A stretch of DNA of 64,000 bases from positions 2,983,490 to 3,047,489 of the forward strand of contig NZ_MQVX01000001.1 of NCBI RefSeq assembly GCF_002954325.1. The letters run 5' to 3'. Of this stretch, positions 36,102-45,346 are shown one piece after another. The notes beneath the pieces were generated by a model. It did no database searches and was not told the origin of the DNA. It saw only the letters and a list, made by a program, of their open reading frames with translations. Origin of the DNA: Aureicoccus marinus. Its GTDB lineage: Bacteria > Bacteroidota > Bacteroidia > Flavobacteriales > Flavobacteriaceae. Position 1 is the stretch's first letter. The number at the start of each line of letters is the position of its first letter. The translations under genes were made by a program, and so were the position numbers.

Positions 36102-38597
36102 TTAGCGAGGATCCAAGATCATATTGATGCGTTCCAGTGCATCTTGCAGGTGGTAACGGCTCATCGCATTAGGATTGCGCTTAAGTCCATTCTGAATGTC
36201 TGTTTTTAAACGATTCAGTTCTGCACGTGCAACCGAACGGATATCAGATTGACTGGTGTTTACAGAGGTTCTCCAGCCCCATCCGCGAGTTGATCCACGC
36301 TGGTTTTCTGCTGTCATAAGATACTCCAATCGGTCGATGTGAGCCTTTTGCAGGTTACGACGATAGGTGTCGATGGATTTACCGGTTCGGAGTTCAGACC
36401 AGATTCCTCTGCGCAGATCATACATCATTTCGGTCAGTGGATAAGCTTGTCTTCCGTAAAGGGCTTCCTGCTCAATAAGACGAGCCATACGACCTACCTG
36501 TAGCAGGTTGTTTACCGTACCGGCTTGCAGGGCACGTACGCGCTCTACTGCACCAGAACCTTCAACACGAGAAAGAATGTCTGTGTCGATCATCCAATTC
36601 GGTGTTTTAAAAAGCTGGGTCTGTAAAAAGGCCATGGCCTTCTTTTGGTGTGACTTCGAGACAGGGGTGTAAACTGCTCCCTCTTGGTCGTAGGTCTTGT
36701 AGTTTTCGTACACCCCACCAATATTGTTGGATACGTGACCCATATAACGACGGAACTGACCTAAAACCTGACCATACAAAGTGTTGAGGTCATCGTAGTT
36801 CTTACCGTCTTCTGAAGTCCACTCAATCAAGCGTGGCATGATGCGTTTCAGGTTCGCAATTCCGTACTCACTGGCTTTGACTGCATCGTCCCCAAGATCC
36901 TCCGTTTGAGAACTCGGATCGAGTACGCGCCCTTGTTGACGACCAAAGCGGTACATCGGATCTCCGGCGTGCTCCAGAATCCAGCTGTCCAAGATGGGTT
37001 TTTCTTCCTCAGCCGTTTTGCCGAGAATAGGACGGTATCCCCATTTGATGGAGTACTTGTCGTATATCCCAATGTTCGGCATAAGAGCAACACCTTTGTC
37101 CTGAGGTTGTGCAACGTAGTTAAAACGCGCGTAGTCCATAATAGATGGTGCTGTTCCGTATTTCTTCGTAAAGCTGGCCGAACGCAGGGAATCTACAGGG
37201 TAAGCCGCACTACTTCCCATATTGTGTGGCAAACCAAGTGTATGGCCAACCTCATGGGCAGAAACAAAGCGAATCAAACGTCCCATCACTTCGTCCTTAA
37301 AGGCGGTCCCTTGGGCTTGTGGGTTGATCGCAGCTGTTTGTACGAAGAACCAATTGCGAAGCAAGGTCATGACATTGTGGTACCAGTTGATGTCTGATTC
37401 CAAGATCTCTCCACTACGCGGATCACTTACGTGAGGACCATTGGCGTTAGGGATGGGTGAGGCCAGGTAACGAACCACAGAATAACGAACGTCTTCCGGT
37501 GACCATTCTGGATCTTCTTCTGAAGATGGAGGGTCCTTCGCTATAATGGCGTTTTTGAATCCAGCTTCTTCAAAGGCAACTTGCCAGTCTTCGATTCCTT
37601 GCTTGATAAAGGGAATCCACTGCTTTGGTGTTGCCCGGTCCACATAGTAAACGATCTGTTTCTTCGGTTCAACCAGTTCTCCTCGATTGAACTTTTCAAT
37701 GTCTTCGTCTTTTACCTCGAGTCTCCAACGATCCAGGTAACGAACTGTTTTACTCTCTTGGGCGTCCAAACCATAATCGACCTGTCCACGAGCAAACCAT
37801 CCAACGCGTTGATCAAAGTAGCGACGCTTCATCGGTTCAGCAGGCAATAAAATCATGGAGTTGTTGATCTCAATAGAGATGGAACCCAAACTTTGGTTGC
37901 TGGGTGCGGAGCGGGCTACATACGTCTTCACATGGCGCGCTTCAATATTCAGCGGGTAACTCTTGACCGATTCGATATAGCTTCTTTTGCCATCCAAACG
38001 GCTCACGCGGTAGCGGGTACGGTAGAAGCTCGGCATACCCAACGCTTGTACGTCGTCTTTAAACAGAGGGCCTGCTTCAATAACGGTAGCCGGCGAAAGA
38101 GAATCCTTCTTTTTGGCCTTGATATCAAAGGCAAAAAGCACAGGCTCGAAATTGGAATTGACAACGGCCTCATGTACGGGAAGGGAGTCTGCAGCAAAGT
38201 TGCCGTAAGAAACCACCCGAAGGAGTACTTTTTTGTCTTTCTTCTCCCAACGGAGCACCTGGGTGTTGATTTTACCACCACCGAAACCGATACCGGTTGC
38301 CGTTTTAGCAATTCGGCTGACCATCAACATCTCTCGGTTGAAAAGGGAATCAGGGATTTCGTAGTAGTGCTTGTCATCTACTTTGTGCACATCGAAAAGC
38401 CCTTTATCGGTTTTCGCGCTTTTGGTGATGACTTTGCTGTAGGGTTGGATACCGCCTTTTTTACTTCCCCCGCCTCGCGCTGCAGTAGATGCCGGTGCTT
38501 TCTTTTGTTTTTTCTTGAAGATTTGGCTGTGGGCATCAGGGGTTCCTACAACCAACAAGAAGCACATCAATAGTGCTGATCGTAATGCTGTTTTCAT
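36102..38597 (-). CDS. Zinc-dependent metalloprotease, metzincin type (DUF5117/DUF5118)
   Basis: Encodes 831 residues with a signal peptide ending near DAHSQ. The catalytic motif is HEVGHTLGLPH (HExxHxxGxxH; near residue 455), followed by the Met-turn region APSIMDYARFNY. Upstream regions match DUF5118 and DUF5117 of the large Bacteroidetes secreted protease family. A basic K/A/G-rich linker (KKQKKAPASTAARGGGSKKG) precedes the folded part. Likely exported to the periplasm or cell surface to degrade proteins; natural substrate unknown. It is single-gene, with its own terminator, and diverges from the 38886 gene across about 290 bases. Confidence 0.9.
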   Translation of the reverse strand: MKTALRSALLMCFLLVVGTPDAHSQIFKKKQKKAPASTAARGGGSKKGGIQPYSKVITKSAKTDKGLFDVHKVDDKHYYEIPDSLFNREMLMVSRIAKTATGIGFGGGKINTQVLRWEKKDKKVLLRVVSYGNFAADSLPVHEAVVNSNFEPVLFAFDIKAKKKDSLSPATVIEAGPLFKDDVQALGMPSFYRTRYRVSRLDGKRSYIESVKSYPLNIEARHVKTYVARSAPSNQSLGSISIEINNSMILLPAEPMKRRYFDQRVGWFARGQVDYGLDAQESKTVRYLDRWRLEVKDEDIEKFNRGELVEPKKQIVYYVDRATPKQWIPFIKQGIEDWQVAFEEAGFKNAIIAKDPPSSEEDPEWSPEDVRYSVVRYLASPIPNANGPHVSDPRSGEILESDINWYHNVMTLLRNWFFVQTAAINPQAQGTAFKDEVMGRLIRFVSAHEVGHTLGLPHNMGSSAAYPVDSLRSASFTKKYGTAPSIMDYARFNYVAQPQDKGVALMPNIGIYDKYSIKWGYRPILGKTAEEEKPILDSWILEHAGDPMYRFGRQQGRVLDPSSQTEDLGDDAVKASEYGIANLKRIMPRLIEWTSEDGKNYDDLNTLYGQVLGQFRRYMGHVSNNIGGVYENYKTYDQEGAVYTPVSKSHQKKAMAFLQTQLFKTPNWMIDTDILSRVEGSGAVERVRALQAGTVNNLLQVGRMARLIEQEALYGRQAYPLTEMMYDLRRGIWSELRTGKSIDTYRRNLQKAHIDRLEYLMTAENQRGSTRGWGWRTSVNTSQSDIRSVARAELNRLKTDIQNGLKRNPNAMSRYHLQDALERINMILDPR

Positions 38598-38885
38598 TAA
38601 ATAGGGATTGAGTTAGCTCTTAACTGATCAAAGAACTTAAAAAAATCAGAAAGGATCTGTTAAATAATACTTAAGCCTAATGTGTCAAAAAAATCCGCCG
38701 GCATTTGGCGTTCCTGAATTTTACTAAGGATTCCCGCGTTTACCCCCTGTTTTCGGGGGATACAGAAGTCCTATAGAATTGTTAATTCGAGATCCGTCGG
38801 TGTAACATTTCCGAAAATCAAGAGTCTTATAAGCAAATCAATCATCAAAAAGCTTCGGCTTTATCATCAATCAAAATCAATCGGA
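38598..38885. other. Divergent intergenic region, 288 bases
   Basis: No reading frame of quality. It should hold promoters for the protease gene (minus) and the repeat protein gene (plus), but no full TTTG/TANNTTTG pair was found. Two hairpins are visible: CCCCC-TGTTTTC-GGGGG (38743-38759) and AAAGC-TTCG-GCTTT in the presumptive 5' leader of the 38886 gene, flanked by several ATCAATCA repeats. Confidence 0.4.
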
Positions 38886-39512
38886 ATGAACAGTTTAATC
38901 ATCATGGTAGGAAGTACACTTTTAGGGGGTACTTCGCTGGAGGCACAAAACCAGCAGCTCGAAAGCGCTACCCAGCAACAAGAGGTTGTTTATGTGGATC
39001 ACCACAACAGCCAGAAAAAAGAATCATTGTACAATCCTTTCCTCATTCCTCAGCAGGACATGGAGAACGAGGTTGCCACAAAAAACCCTTTGTCTTTGGA
39101 GGATATCGCCTTCATCGAGATGGAAGGAGAAGTGGAGCTGGACTTCGATACCAAACCGTATCTGCCAGCAGGATTTAATCCGTACAAGAGTGGATTTGAC
39201 GCTGATCAAATCGCCTTCGAGGATTTGGATGAAATCGGTCAGAACTTCGGAATTGCGAGTTCTCTACCCGCTAATTTTGATCCATATGCCATCGGAAACG
39301 TCATGACAGCGGTCAATTATATAGAATTGGAAGACGAAGTGGAGCTTGGCTTTGATACAGCCCTCTACCTTCCTGAGAATTTTGATCCGTACGGAGAATA
39401 CGATTTCCTAAGTACCATCGAGTTTATCGAGATGGACGAAGAAGATTTTCAATTGGGATTCGATACCGTGGCTTACTTGCCATCTGATTTCGACCCACAC
39501 AATAAAGAGTAG
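38886..39512 (+). CDS. Exported acidic protein with four FDPY repeats
   Basis: Encodes 208 residues with a short signal sequence ending near EAQN. Residues 74-208 contain four copies of a unit of about 26-28 residues spaced roughly 34 apart: (I/V)xxIE(M/L)xxEVELxFDTxxYLPxxFDPY, at about 74-101, 109-134, 143-169 and 178-205. The second copy is the most diverged. The protein is strongly acidic. Repeats with LP-x-x-FDPY occur in other flavobacterial exported proteins, with no known function; Ca2+ or surface binding is conceivable but unproven. A strong terminator follows. Confidence 0.8.
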   Translation: MNSLIIMVGSTLLGGTSLEAQNQQLESATQQQEVVYVDHHNSQKKESLYNPFLIPQQDMENEVATKNPLSLEDIAFIEMEGEVELDFDTKPYLPAGFNPYKSGFDADQIAFEDLDEIGQNFGIASSLPANFDPYAIGNVMTAVNYIELEDEVELGFDTALYLPENFDPYGEYDFLSTIEFIEMDEEDFQLGFDTVAYLPSDFDPHNKE

Positions 39513-39550
39513 TTTTCATTTATCAATTCTTTGAGTTAGTTAGTTAGGTG

Positions 39551-39581
39551 AAAAACCCCTGGTGTCAACTGGGGGTTTTTT
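39551..39581 (+). terminator. Terminator of the repeat protein gene
   Basis: AAAAACCCC-TGGTGTCAACT-GGGGGTTTTTT: a GC stem extended by A:T pairs and ending in a T-run, 38 bases after the stop at 39512. The remaining bases to 39703 show nothing further. Confidence 0.8.
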
Positions 39582-39703
39582 GCGTTCAGGGGTGAAGGAT
39601 AGTGCAGTTCGTCGGACACACAACAAAAATGCACCCTTAGACAACCCCGTTTTGTTATTCTGATGAAAAGCGTGCAATTTTCTACTTCCCAAATAGAACT
39701 ACC

Positions 39704-40273
39704 ATGTTGAAATCCATCGTTTTAAGCCTGCTGTCTTTCTGTTGTTTAGCCCTGTCCTATGGCCAAAGCGAGGCTGAATTCTCGGCATTGGTTTCTCTGT
39801 ATTACTCTACGGGAGGTCCGCAATGGGCCAAGCCCTGGGATTTGGGTCAGCCTGTTTCTGGATGGGAAGGGGTGGTTTTGGAAGAAGGTCATGTGGTCGA
39901 ATTGCACTTGCCACTCAATCGTCTCAGCGGTCATTTACCGGAAAATTTTTACCAACTTCCTTACTTACGCGTACTCAACCTAGCCTATAATGAGCTGGAA
40001 GGACAGTTGTCTTCTCGCTGGAAGAAATTGCAATCCTTGGAAGAAATACAACTGAGTCAGAATAAGTTCACCGGGCCCATTCCTGCTGGATTGCGCAAGA
40101 TGAAATCCCTGAAATCTCTCTTTTTAGCGGATAATGGATTTACTGATTACCGCGGTCTGCTGGAGATTAGAGAAGGGCAATTGCGCTCCTTTGACCTCTT
40201 AGCTCCTGGCGGTCAAGTACCGCAACAACTGCGTTCGCAACTTTCGAATACGCTCTTTGCGGACGAAGAATAG
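39704..40273 (+). CDS. Exported leucine-rich repeat protein
   Basis: Encodes 189 residues with a signal peptide ending near SYGQ. An N-terminal cap (FSALVSLYYSTGGPQWAKPW, the plant/bacterial LRR cap pattern) is followed by about four LRR units of roughly 23-24 residues (VVELHLPLNRLSGHLPENF, LRVLNLAYNELEGQL, LEEIQLSQNKFTGPIPAGL, LKSLFLADNGFTD). LRRs bind proteins or surfaces; ligand unknown. It ends 2 bases before the convergent SLC13 gene. Confidence 0.85.
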   Translation: MLKSIVLSLLSFCCLALSYGQSEAEFSALVSLYYSTGGPQWAKPWDLGQPVSGWEGVVLEEGHVVELHLPLNRLSGHLPENFYQLPYLRVLNLAYNELEGQLSSRWKKLQSLEEIQLSQNKFTGPIPAGLRKMKSLKSLFLADNGFTDYRGLLEIREGQLRSFDLLAPGGQVPQQLRSQLSNTLFADEE

Positions 40274-40275
40274 CA

Positions 40276-41709
40276 CTAAGGAAAGAGTAAGGGGATGACC
40301 GTCAGGTACATCAAGATCAACACCCCAATCGAAATCAAATTCAAGACAACCCCTACACGGGCCATTTGGGATACTTCAATGTAGCCACTGGCAAAGACAA
40401 TCGCATTGGGTGGTGTTGCCATAGGCAGCATAAAAGCACAGCTACTGGCCATAGTCACCGGAATCAGAACGTGTAGCATGGGTACCCCCAAACCGATAGC
40501 AATTCCGGCAACCACGGGGGCAAGTACTGCGACCAAGGCCACGTTACTCATCAATTCTGTCATAAACAACATCAGGGCGATCAAGAGACTTACCGTCAGA
40601 ATGACGCTCCAGTCACTTTGGGCAATACCCTGAGCAACCAGGTCGACAATTCCGCTGGCTGACATGCCTTTGGCCAGTGCCAGCCCGCCACCAAAGAGAA
40701 TTAGAATTCCCCAGGCGAGTTTGCTCGTGTCTCTCCATTCCAAAATAAAATCTCCTTTTCTCCAGTTGTTCGGAATGGCGAAGAGGGCGATGGCAGCAAA
40801 AATACTGATGCTGGTATCGGTAAGGCCCAAATCCGGAAACCAACCGTTAATCACCGTTCTAAAAACCCAGAGAGTTACGGTTACCGCAAAGATCCCAAGG
40901 ACCTGTTTTTCTTTTCCGCTCAAGGGGCCAAGAGCTTTGAGCTCCTGGTCGATGAGGTTGCGCGAAGTCCCGAATACCAATCCTTTGTTCGGAAACATCC
41001 AATAGACCAAAACCAGGTAAATGATGGTGATCATGACAGCCGAGAAAGGCAAGCCAATTAGCATCCAGTCCACAAAGGCGATTTCGGTATTGTATTCATT
41101 TTCTAAAAGGCCGATGAGGACGGAGTTCGGCGGGGTTCCGATCACTGTGGCGATTCCACCTGCGTTGGCCGAAAAGGCAATGCCTAGCATCACACTCAGG
41201 GCAAAATTTCTGTCTTTTTTGGTGAAGCCGTCTTCGTCCTCGATAAGGAGCTGGATCACCGAGAGGGCGATGGGTAGCATAACCACCGTGGTGGCCGTAT
41301 TGCTGATCCACATGCTCAGTGAAGCGGTCGCCAGCATAAAGCCCAGGACCACCCGATTGGGGGTCGTGCCGGTCAGGCGTATAATTGTGAGGGCAATTCT
41401 GCGGTGCAGATTGACTTTTTCGAGCGCCAAGGCCATGACAAAACCGCCAAAGAATAAAAAAACGATCGGGCTGCCGTAGTTGCTGCCCACATCGGCCAAA
41501 GGCATCACATCAAGTAGTGGGAAGAGTAGTAGCGGTAGGAGGGCCGTCACCGAGATGGAAACCGCTTCGGTCACCCACCAACAGAGCATCCAGGCGGCTA
41601 CGGCAAGTACCATATCGGCCTGAGCTGAAATCAATTCTCCTGGCAGCAGGCTCATGATTCCAAACAGCAAAGGGCCAGTCAATAAGCCTAGGCGTTTGCT
41701 GTTTTTCAT
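40276..41709 (-). CDS. SLC13/DASS family sodium:anion symporter
   Basis: Encodes 477 residues with about eleven to twelve membrane segments. DASS signatures are visible: [14 protein letters not shown] (SNT motif, near 136), [11 protein letters not shown] (near 193), and a second half with [12 protein letters not shown] and [12 protein letters not shown]. Family members import di- or tricarboxylates (succinate, malate, citrate) or sulfate with Na+ across the inner membrane. It starts within a four-base overlap (ATGA) with the end of lysS, so it is translated from the lysS mRNA. Confidence 0.9.
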   Translation of the reverse strand: MKNSKRLGLLTGPLLFGIMSLLPGELISAQADMVLAVAAWMLCWWVTEAVSISVTALLPLLLFPLLDVMPLADVGSNYGSPIVFLFFGGFVMALALEKVNLHRRIALTIIRLTGTTPNRVVLGFMLATASLSMWISNTATTVVMLPIALSVIQLLIEDEDGFTKKDRNFALSVMLGIAFSANAGGIATVIGTPPNSVLIGLLENEYNTEIAFVDWMLIGLPFSAVMITIIYLVLVYWMFPNKGLVFGTSRNLIDQELKALGPLSGKEKQVLGIFAVTVTLWVFRTVINGWFPDLGLTDTSISIFAAIALFAIPNNWRKGDFILEWRDTSKLAWGILILFGGGLALAKGMSASGIVDLVAQGIAQSDWSVILTVSLLIALMLFMTELMSNVALVAVLAPVVAGIAIGLGVPMLHVLIPVTMASSCAFMLPMATPPNAIVFASGYIEVSQMARVGVVLNLISIGVLILMYLTVIPLLFP

Positions 41710-43397
41710 TCGACCCAGTGTGCCAGTAGTTGATCTTCTGTTTTCTCGACTTTCATCAAGCCTAATTTAACTAGATTTTTTGTGGATTTGTCCCATTTCT
41801 TTCCGCTGAGTCCTGCCTGCCCTTTGAGTTCCGCTAAAGGCATCTGCCCTAGGGGCTTGAGAATATCCCGAACAGCTTTCTCCTCCTCACTCAATTCAAC
41901 CGCTTTTTTCTCTGGGCGCATTTGCGGGAAGAAAAGAACTTCCTGAATGGAGGCGTTGTCCGTGAGAAGCATGCACAGTCGGTCGATACCAATTCCAATT
42001 CCACTGGTTGGAGGCATACCGTATTCCAGGGCGCGTAAAAAATCCTGGTCGATGAACATGGCCTCGTCGTCTCCCTTTTCGGAGAGCTTGAGCTGTTCCT
42101 CGAAGCGCTCTCTTTGATCGATCGGGTCATTGAGCTCGCTGTAGGCATTGGCGATCTCTTTTCCGTTCACCAGAAGTTCGAATCGCTCGGTCAGGCCTTC
42201 CTTCTCGCGGTGGGCCTTGGTGAGCGGGCTCATTTCTTTCGGGTAATCGATAATGAAGGTCGGCTGAATGTAGTGGTGCTCGCATTTTTCACCGAATATC
42301 TCGTCGATGAGTTTACCAATCCCCATACTGGAGTCCACTTCGATGCCCAAGGATTTCGCGATTTCGGCCAATTCCGCTTCGCCTTTGCCGTGCAGGTCAT
42401 GCCCGGTGTGCTCCTTGATGGCCTCCAGGATAGGCACCTTCGGATAAGGAGCCTTGAAGTCGATTTTTTGTTCCCCAACCGTCACCTCGGTTTGCCCGTG
42501 GGTGTCTTGGGCCACTTTTTCAAGGAGTTGCTCGGTCATTTCCATCATCCAGAAGTAATCCTTGTAGGCCACGTAGAGCTCCATTACGGTGAATTCTGGA
42601 TTGTGGGTACGGTCCATTCCTTCGTTGCGGAAGTCTTTGGCAAACTCATATACACCATCAAAGCCACCGACAATCAGTCGTTTTAAGTAAAGCTCATTGG
42701 CAATCCGCAGATAAAGCGGAATATTGAGTGCATTGTGGTGGGTGACAAAAGGACGAGCGGCCGCTCCGCCAGGAATCGGCTGGAGGATGGGCGTTTCGAC
42801 TTCCAGATAGCCCTTTTCGTTGAAAAAGGTGCGGATACTGTTGGTGATGCGCGTTCTTTTGACAAAGGTTTCACGCACGCTGGGATTGACGACCAAATCC
42901 ACATAGCGCTGGCGGTAGCGCATCTCTGGATCGTTGAATTCATCGTACACCTTCCCGTCGGCATCGGTTTTCGGTAGAGGCAATGGGCGCAGGGCCTTGC
43001 TCAACAAAGAGAAGTTCTTGACCATTACGGTGGGTTCCCCCACTTGGGTGGTGAAGAGTTCTCCTTCTATTCCGATAATATCACCGATATCCAGCAATTT
43101 CTTGTAGACCTCGTTGTAGAGAAGCTTGTCTTCCCCTGGACAAATCTCGTCCCGGTTAAAGTACACCTGAATACGTCCGCTGCTGTCTTGAATTTCAGCA
43201 AAGGAAGCCTTACCCTGGATACGGCGAGACATCAGTCGTCCGGCCAGGACCACCTTCTTGCCTTCTTCGAATTTAGCTGTGCTGGAAGAAGCCGTGTCTT
43301 CCACTGGATACAAGGCTGCGGGATAGGGCTCAATTCCCAATTCCCGTAGACGCGTTAGTTTTTCTCTTCGTACGAGTTCTTGCTCAGATAGCTGCAT
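41706..43397 (-). CDS. lysS: Lysyl-tRNA synthetase, class II
   Basis: Encodes 563 residues. An N-terminal OB-fold anticodon-binding domain (about 55-150) is followed by the class II catalytic core: motif 2 [14 protein letters not shown] (near 260) and motif 3 [13 protein letters not shown] (near 475). It attaches lysine to tRNA-Lys. The C-terminal extension of about 65 residues beyond the core is seen in Bacteroidetes LysRS. An exact TANNTTTG element lies just upstream. It is co-transcribed with the SLC13 transporter. Confidence 0.97.
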   Translation of the reverse strand: MQLSEQELVRREKLTRLRELGIEPYPAALYPVEDTASSSTAKFEEGKKVVLAGRLMSRRIQGKASFAEIQDSSGRIQVYFNRDEICPGEDKLLYNEVYKKLLDIGDIIGIEGELFTTQVGEPTVMVKNFSLLSKALRPLPLPKTDADGKVYDEFNDPEMRYRQRYVDLVVNPSVRETFVKRTRITNSIRTFFNEKGYLEVETPILQPIPGGAAARPFVTHHNALNIPLYLRIANELYLKRLIVGGFDGVYEFAKDFRNEGMDRTHNPEFTVMELYVAYKDYFWMMEMTEQLLEKVAQDTHGQTEVTVGEQKIDFKAPYPKVPILEAIKEHTGHDLHGKGEAELAEIAKSLGIEVDSSMGIGKLIDEIFGEKCEHHYIQPTFIIDYPKEMSPLTKAHREKEGLTERFELLVNGKEIANAYSELNDPIDQRERFEEQLKLSEKGDDEAMFIDQDFLRALEYGMPPTSGIGIGIDRLCMLLTDNASIQEVLFFPQMRPEKKAVELSEEEKAVRDILKPLGQMPLAELKGQAGLSGKKWDKSTKNLVKLGLMKVEKTEDQLLAHWVE

Positions 43398-43414
43398 GCC
43401 GCCAATTTTGGTGG

Positions 43415-43422
43415 CAAAATTA
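43415..43422 (-). promoter_or_regulatory. Candidate -7 element for lysS
   Basis: The minus strand reads TAATTTTG (TANNTTTG), 18 bases before the lysS start at 43397, which would give a very short 5' leader. No clear -33 TTTG was found at the usual distance. Confidence 0.45.
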
Positions 43423-43440
43423 AGGTTTTGAACGGATTAC

Positions 43441-43983
43441 TCAGCGTGAGTAACGAGGCAAATAGCTTTGGTCTTGGGTAATGGCCAGCAGGTCTTCTTC
43501 CAGACTGCGCCAAGGCCGTTCCACAATGCGGTTTATTTCTTGCCCCTGAGAGAGAATAATCAAGGTGGGTATACGCTTGATATGGTACTTCTTTTCTAGG
43601 CCTTCAGGACTGGTCTTGTACTTGCCAGGACGCCGGTCCAAAGCGATGATGCGAATTCGACTTTCCGCCACTCCAGCTTCTTTAAAAATACGCAGCATCC
43701 GCGGAACTTCCCGCTTGCTGTCTCCACACCAGGTGCCTAAAAACAAGATAAATTCCTTGTCTTCTGTGGAAGTTTTTAACTCTCGAAGGATTTCCGCTTT
43801 GGGGGTGTAGTTGGTGTATTGGCCTTCAAACCATTGGTTGTAGGTACCCATAGTCAGGTCGGACTGTTCGATATCTCCCAAGAGGAAAGGAGGGATAGGC
43901 GATTGATTGATTTCTTTTTGTGCTTGGGCATTTTGAACACAAAGCAACAGGGCCATTAGGCCAGTAGAAAGGATTAGTTTCAT
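43441..43983 (-). CDS. Exported thioredoxin-like protein with a CxxS active site
   Basis: Encodes 180 residues with a signal peptide ending near AQAQ. The thioredoxin fold is seen in FILFLGTWCGDSKREVPRML (near residue 100) and the cis-Pro region IKRIPTLIIL. The active site is C-G-D-S, so the second Cys is missing: monothiol types act as isomerases, in bacillithiol or glutathione chemistry, or purely as binding folds. Location periplasmic. It stands just upstream of lysS on the same strand, separated by 43 bases. Confidence 0.85.
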   Translation of the reverse strand: MKLILSTGLMALLLCVQNAQAQKEINQSPIPPFLLGDIEQSDLTMGTYNQWFEGQYTNYTPKAEILRELKTSTEDKEFILFLGTWCGDSKREVPRMLRIFKEAGVAESRIRIIALDRRPGKYKTSPEGLEKKYHIKRIPTLIILSQGQEINRIVERPWRSLEEDLLAITQDQSYLPRYSR

Positions 43984-44054
43984 GGAAAATTACTTTTCCG
44001 CTAAACTCAAGCTCTCGCTGGGGTTGATCAAGGAAGTCCGGGTGGAAATAGGGC

Positions 44055-45089
44055 CTAGACCGGGGTGGAAATTCCTGTTTTTTCTTGTTTGATCTTAAGA
44101 ATCAGCTCTTTTCGGCTTTGGACTCCGGTCTTCTTGTAAATGTTGTTCAGGTGAGTCTTCACCGTGCTCAGACTGATGTGGTGAAGATCTGCCAGCTCTT
44201 TATTGCTTTTACCCAAGGCAATATCACCCAACAAAGCTTCCTCTTTGGTACTTAAGGATTCGAAGGTGTTTTTGATTTGTTTTGATGCTGCTAGTCTCTT
44301 TTTAAAGAACCAATACCCCAATCCCAAGGCTACCAAAAGAAAGAGGTAGGGAAAAAGCAATGGGGTCTTTTCGGGTTTGGGTAGGCTATTCGAAAGTAAG
44401 TTGCTGTATGCGCTTTCGGAATAGCGGCTCGCCAGTTCGGATTCCAATTCACTCAAGAACGGATAGTCCTCTCTGCTCAAAAGGGAGCGGTATTCGTTTC
44501 GAGAATCCAGCACATCGCAAAGAGCAAAAAGGGTGAGCAAGGGGTCTTCTCCATCACGGTAATAATGCTCCAAATCCTCCATCCATTGCTGAAATTGAAG
44601 GCTTCGAGTGGTCTGGTTCATGGCCGCCTGGTCCCCGAGTGGTAAGGTCAGACGCAGGTCTTGGGCTTGCACCCCGGCGATGCTTTGTTCTGGCGAACCC
44701 TGGCACAAAAAGCCACCTTCATCTATGGAGCGAAAAACCAATTGGTCCTGGTTATTAGCGACAAAAAAGCGCTCTTCCAGGCCATGGCAGCGCATGCGGC
44801 TGTCGTGTTGTCCTTCAAAACAAGGGGCTGCATGGATTCGGTAGAGGCGGTTTTCTTCTGGTAAAAAGGCACCCTTAAAGGCAAACTGACCGAGAGAGTC
44901 CACTTCGGATTGCAGGAGAATTTGGTCGGCATAGACCCGATCACTTCTCAGGGGGTCCTTGATCAGGGACAAGGAAATGAGCTGCCCGGCCCATTCCTTG
45001 GGAACCTGGCCCTCGAAAGAAAACTGCCCGGAAGCCATACAGGAAAAGAGCATCGAAAAGACCAAGAATCCTATCCCTTTTTTAGTCAT
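44055..45089 (-). CDS. Membrane-anchored LuxR-type regulator
   Basis: Encodes about 344 residues; the start at 45089 gives a signal sequence ending near ASGQ, while the longer frame to 45155 adds an unlikely N-terminus. An extracytoplasmic domain of about 210 residues with several Cys is followed by one membrane helix (about 248-266, LLFPYLFLLVALGLGYWFF), a short helix, and a C-terminal LuxR/GerE HTH (about 280-335; LSTKEEALLGDIALGKSNKE, STVKTHLNNIYKKTG). This layout would let a periplasmic signal control DNA binding directly. A neighbouring divergent operon (45167-46074) is a plausible target. Confidence 0.85.
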   Translation of the reverse strand: MTKKGIGFLVFSMLFSCMASGQFSFEGQVPKEWAGQLISLSLIKDPLRSDRVYADQILLQSEVDSLGQFAFKGAFLPEENRLYRIHAAPCFEGQHDSRMRCHGLEERFFVANNQDQLVFRSIDEGGFLCQGSPEQSIAGVQAQDLRLTLPLGDQAAMNQTTRSLQFQQWMEDLEHYYRDGEDPLLTLFALCDVLDSRNEYRSLLSREDYPFLSELESELASRYSESAYSNLLSNSLPKPEKTPLLFPYLFLLVALGLGYWFFKKRLAASKQIKNTFESLSTKEEALLGDIALGKSNKELADLHHISLSTVKTHLNNIYKKTGVQSRKELILKIKQEKTGISTPV

Positions 45090-45166
45090 GCAGCACGAAT
45101 TTCTTTCTAAATGTAACAAATCGGAGAAATGAGCGTCGCATAAGTACATCGTCAATCGAAAATACT

Positions 45167-45346
45167 ATGAGCATCTGGAGAGTCTTACTAGCTATTTTGT
45201 TTCCGCCCCTTGCGGTTTACGACAGGGGTTGTGGGTCCATTATAATTGTGTTAATTTTAACAGTGTGTGGTTGGGTGCCCGGTACGATCGCGGCCCTAGT
45301 CATACTCAATAAACCACAGTATAACACCTACACTGCATACGAATGA
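45167..45346 (+). CDS. Pmp3/YqaE family small membrane protein
   Basis: A complete 59-residue frame that is easily overlooked. It begins MSIWRVLLAILFPPLAVYDR and continues with GCGSIIIVLILTVCGWVPGT and IAALVILNKPQY, the two-helix pattern of the Pmp3/YqaE (UPF0057) proteolipid family. In other organisms these peptides influence membrane potential and stress tolerance. Its stop overlaps the start of the following lipoprotein gene by four bases (ATGA), so the two are coupled. It diverges from the membrane-anchored LuxR regulator. Confidence 0.88.
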   Translation: MSIWRVLLAILFPPLAVYDRGCGSIIIVLILTVCGWVPGTIAALVILNKPQYNTYTAYE

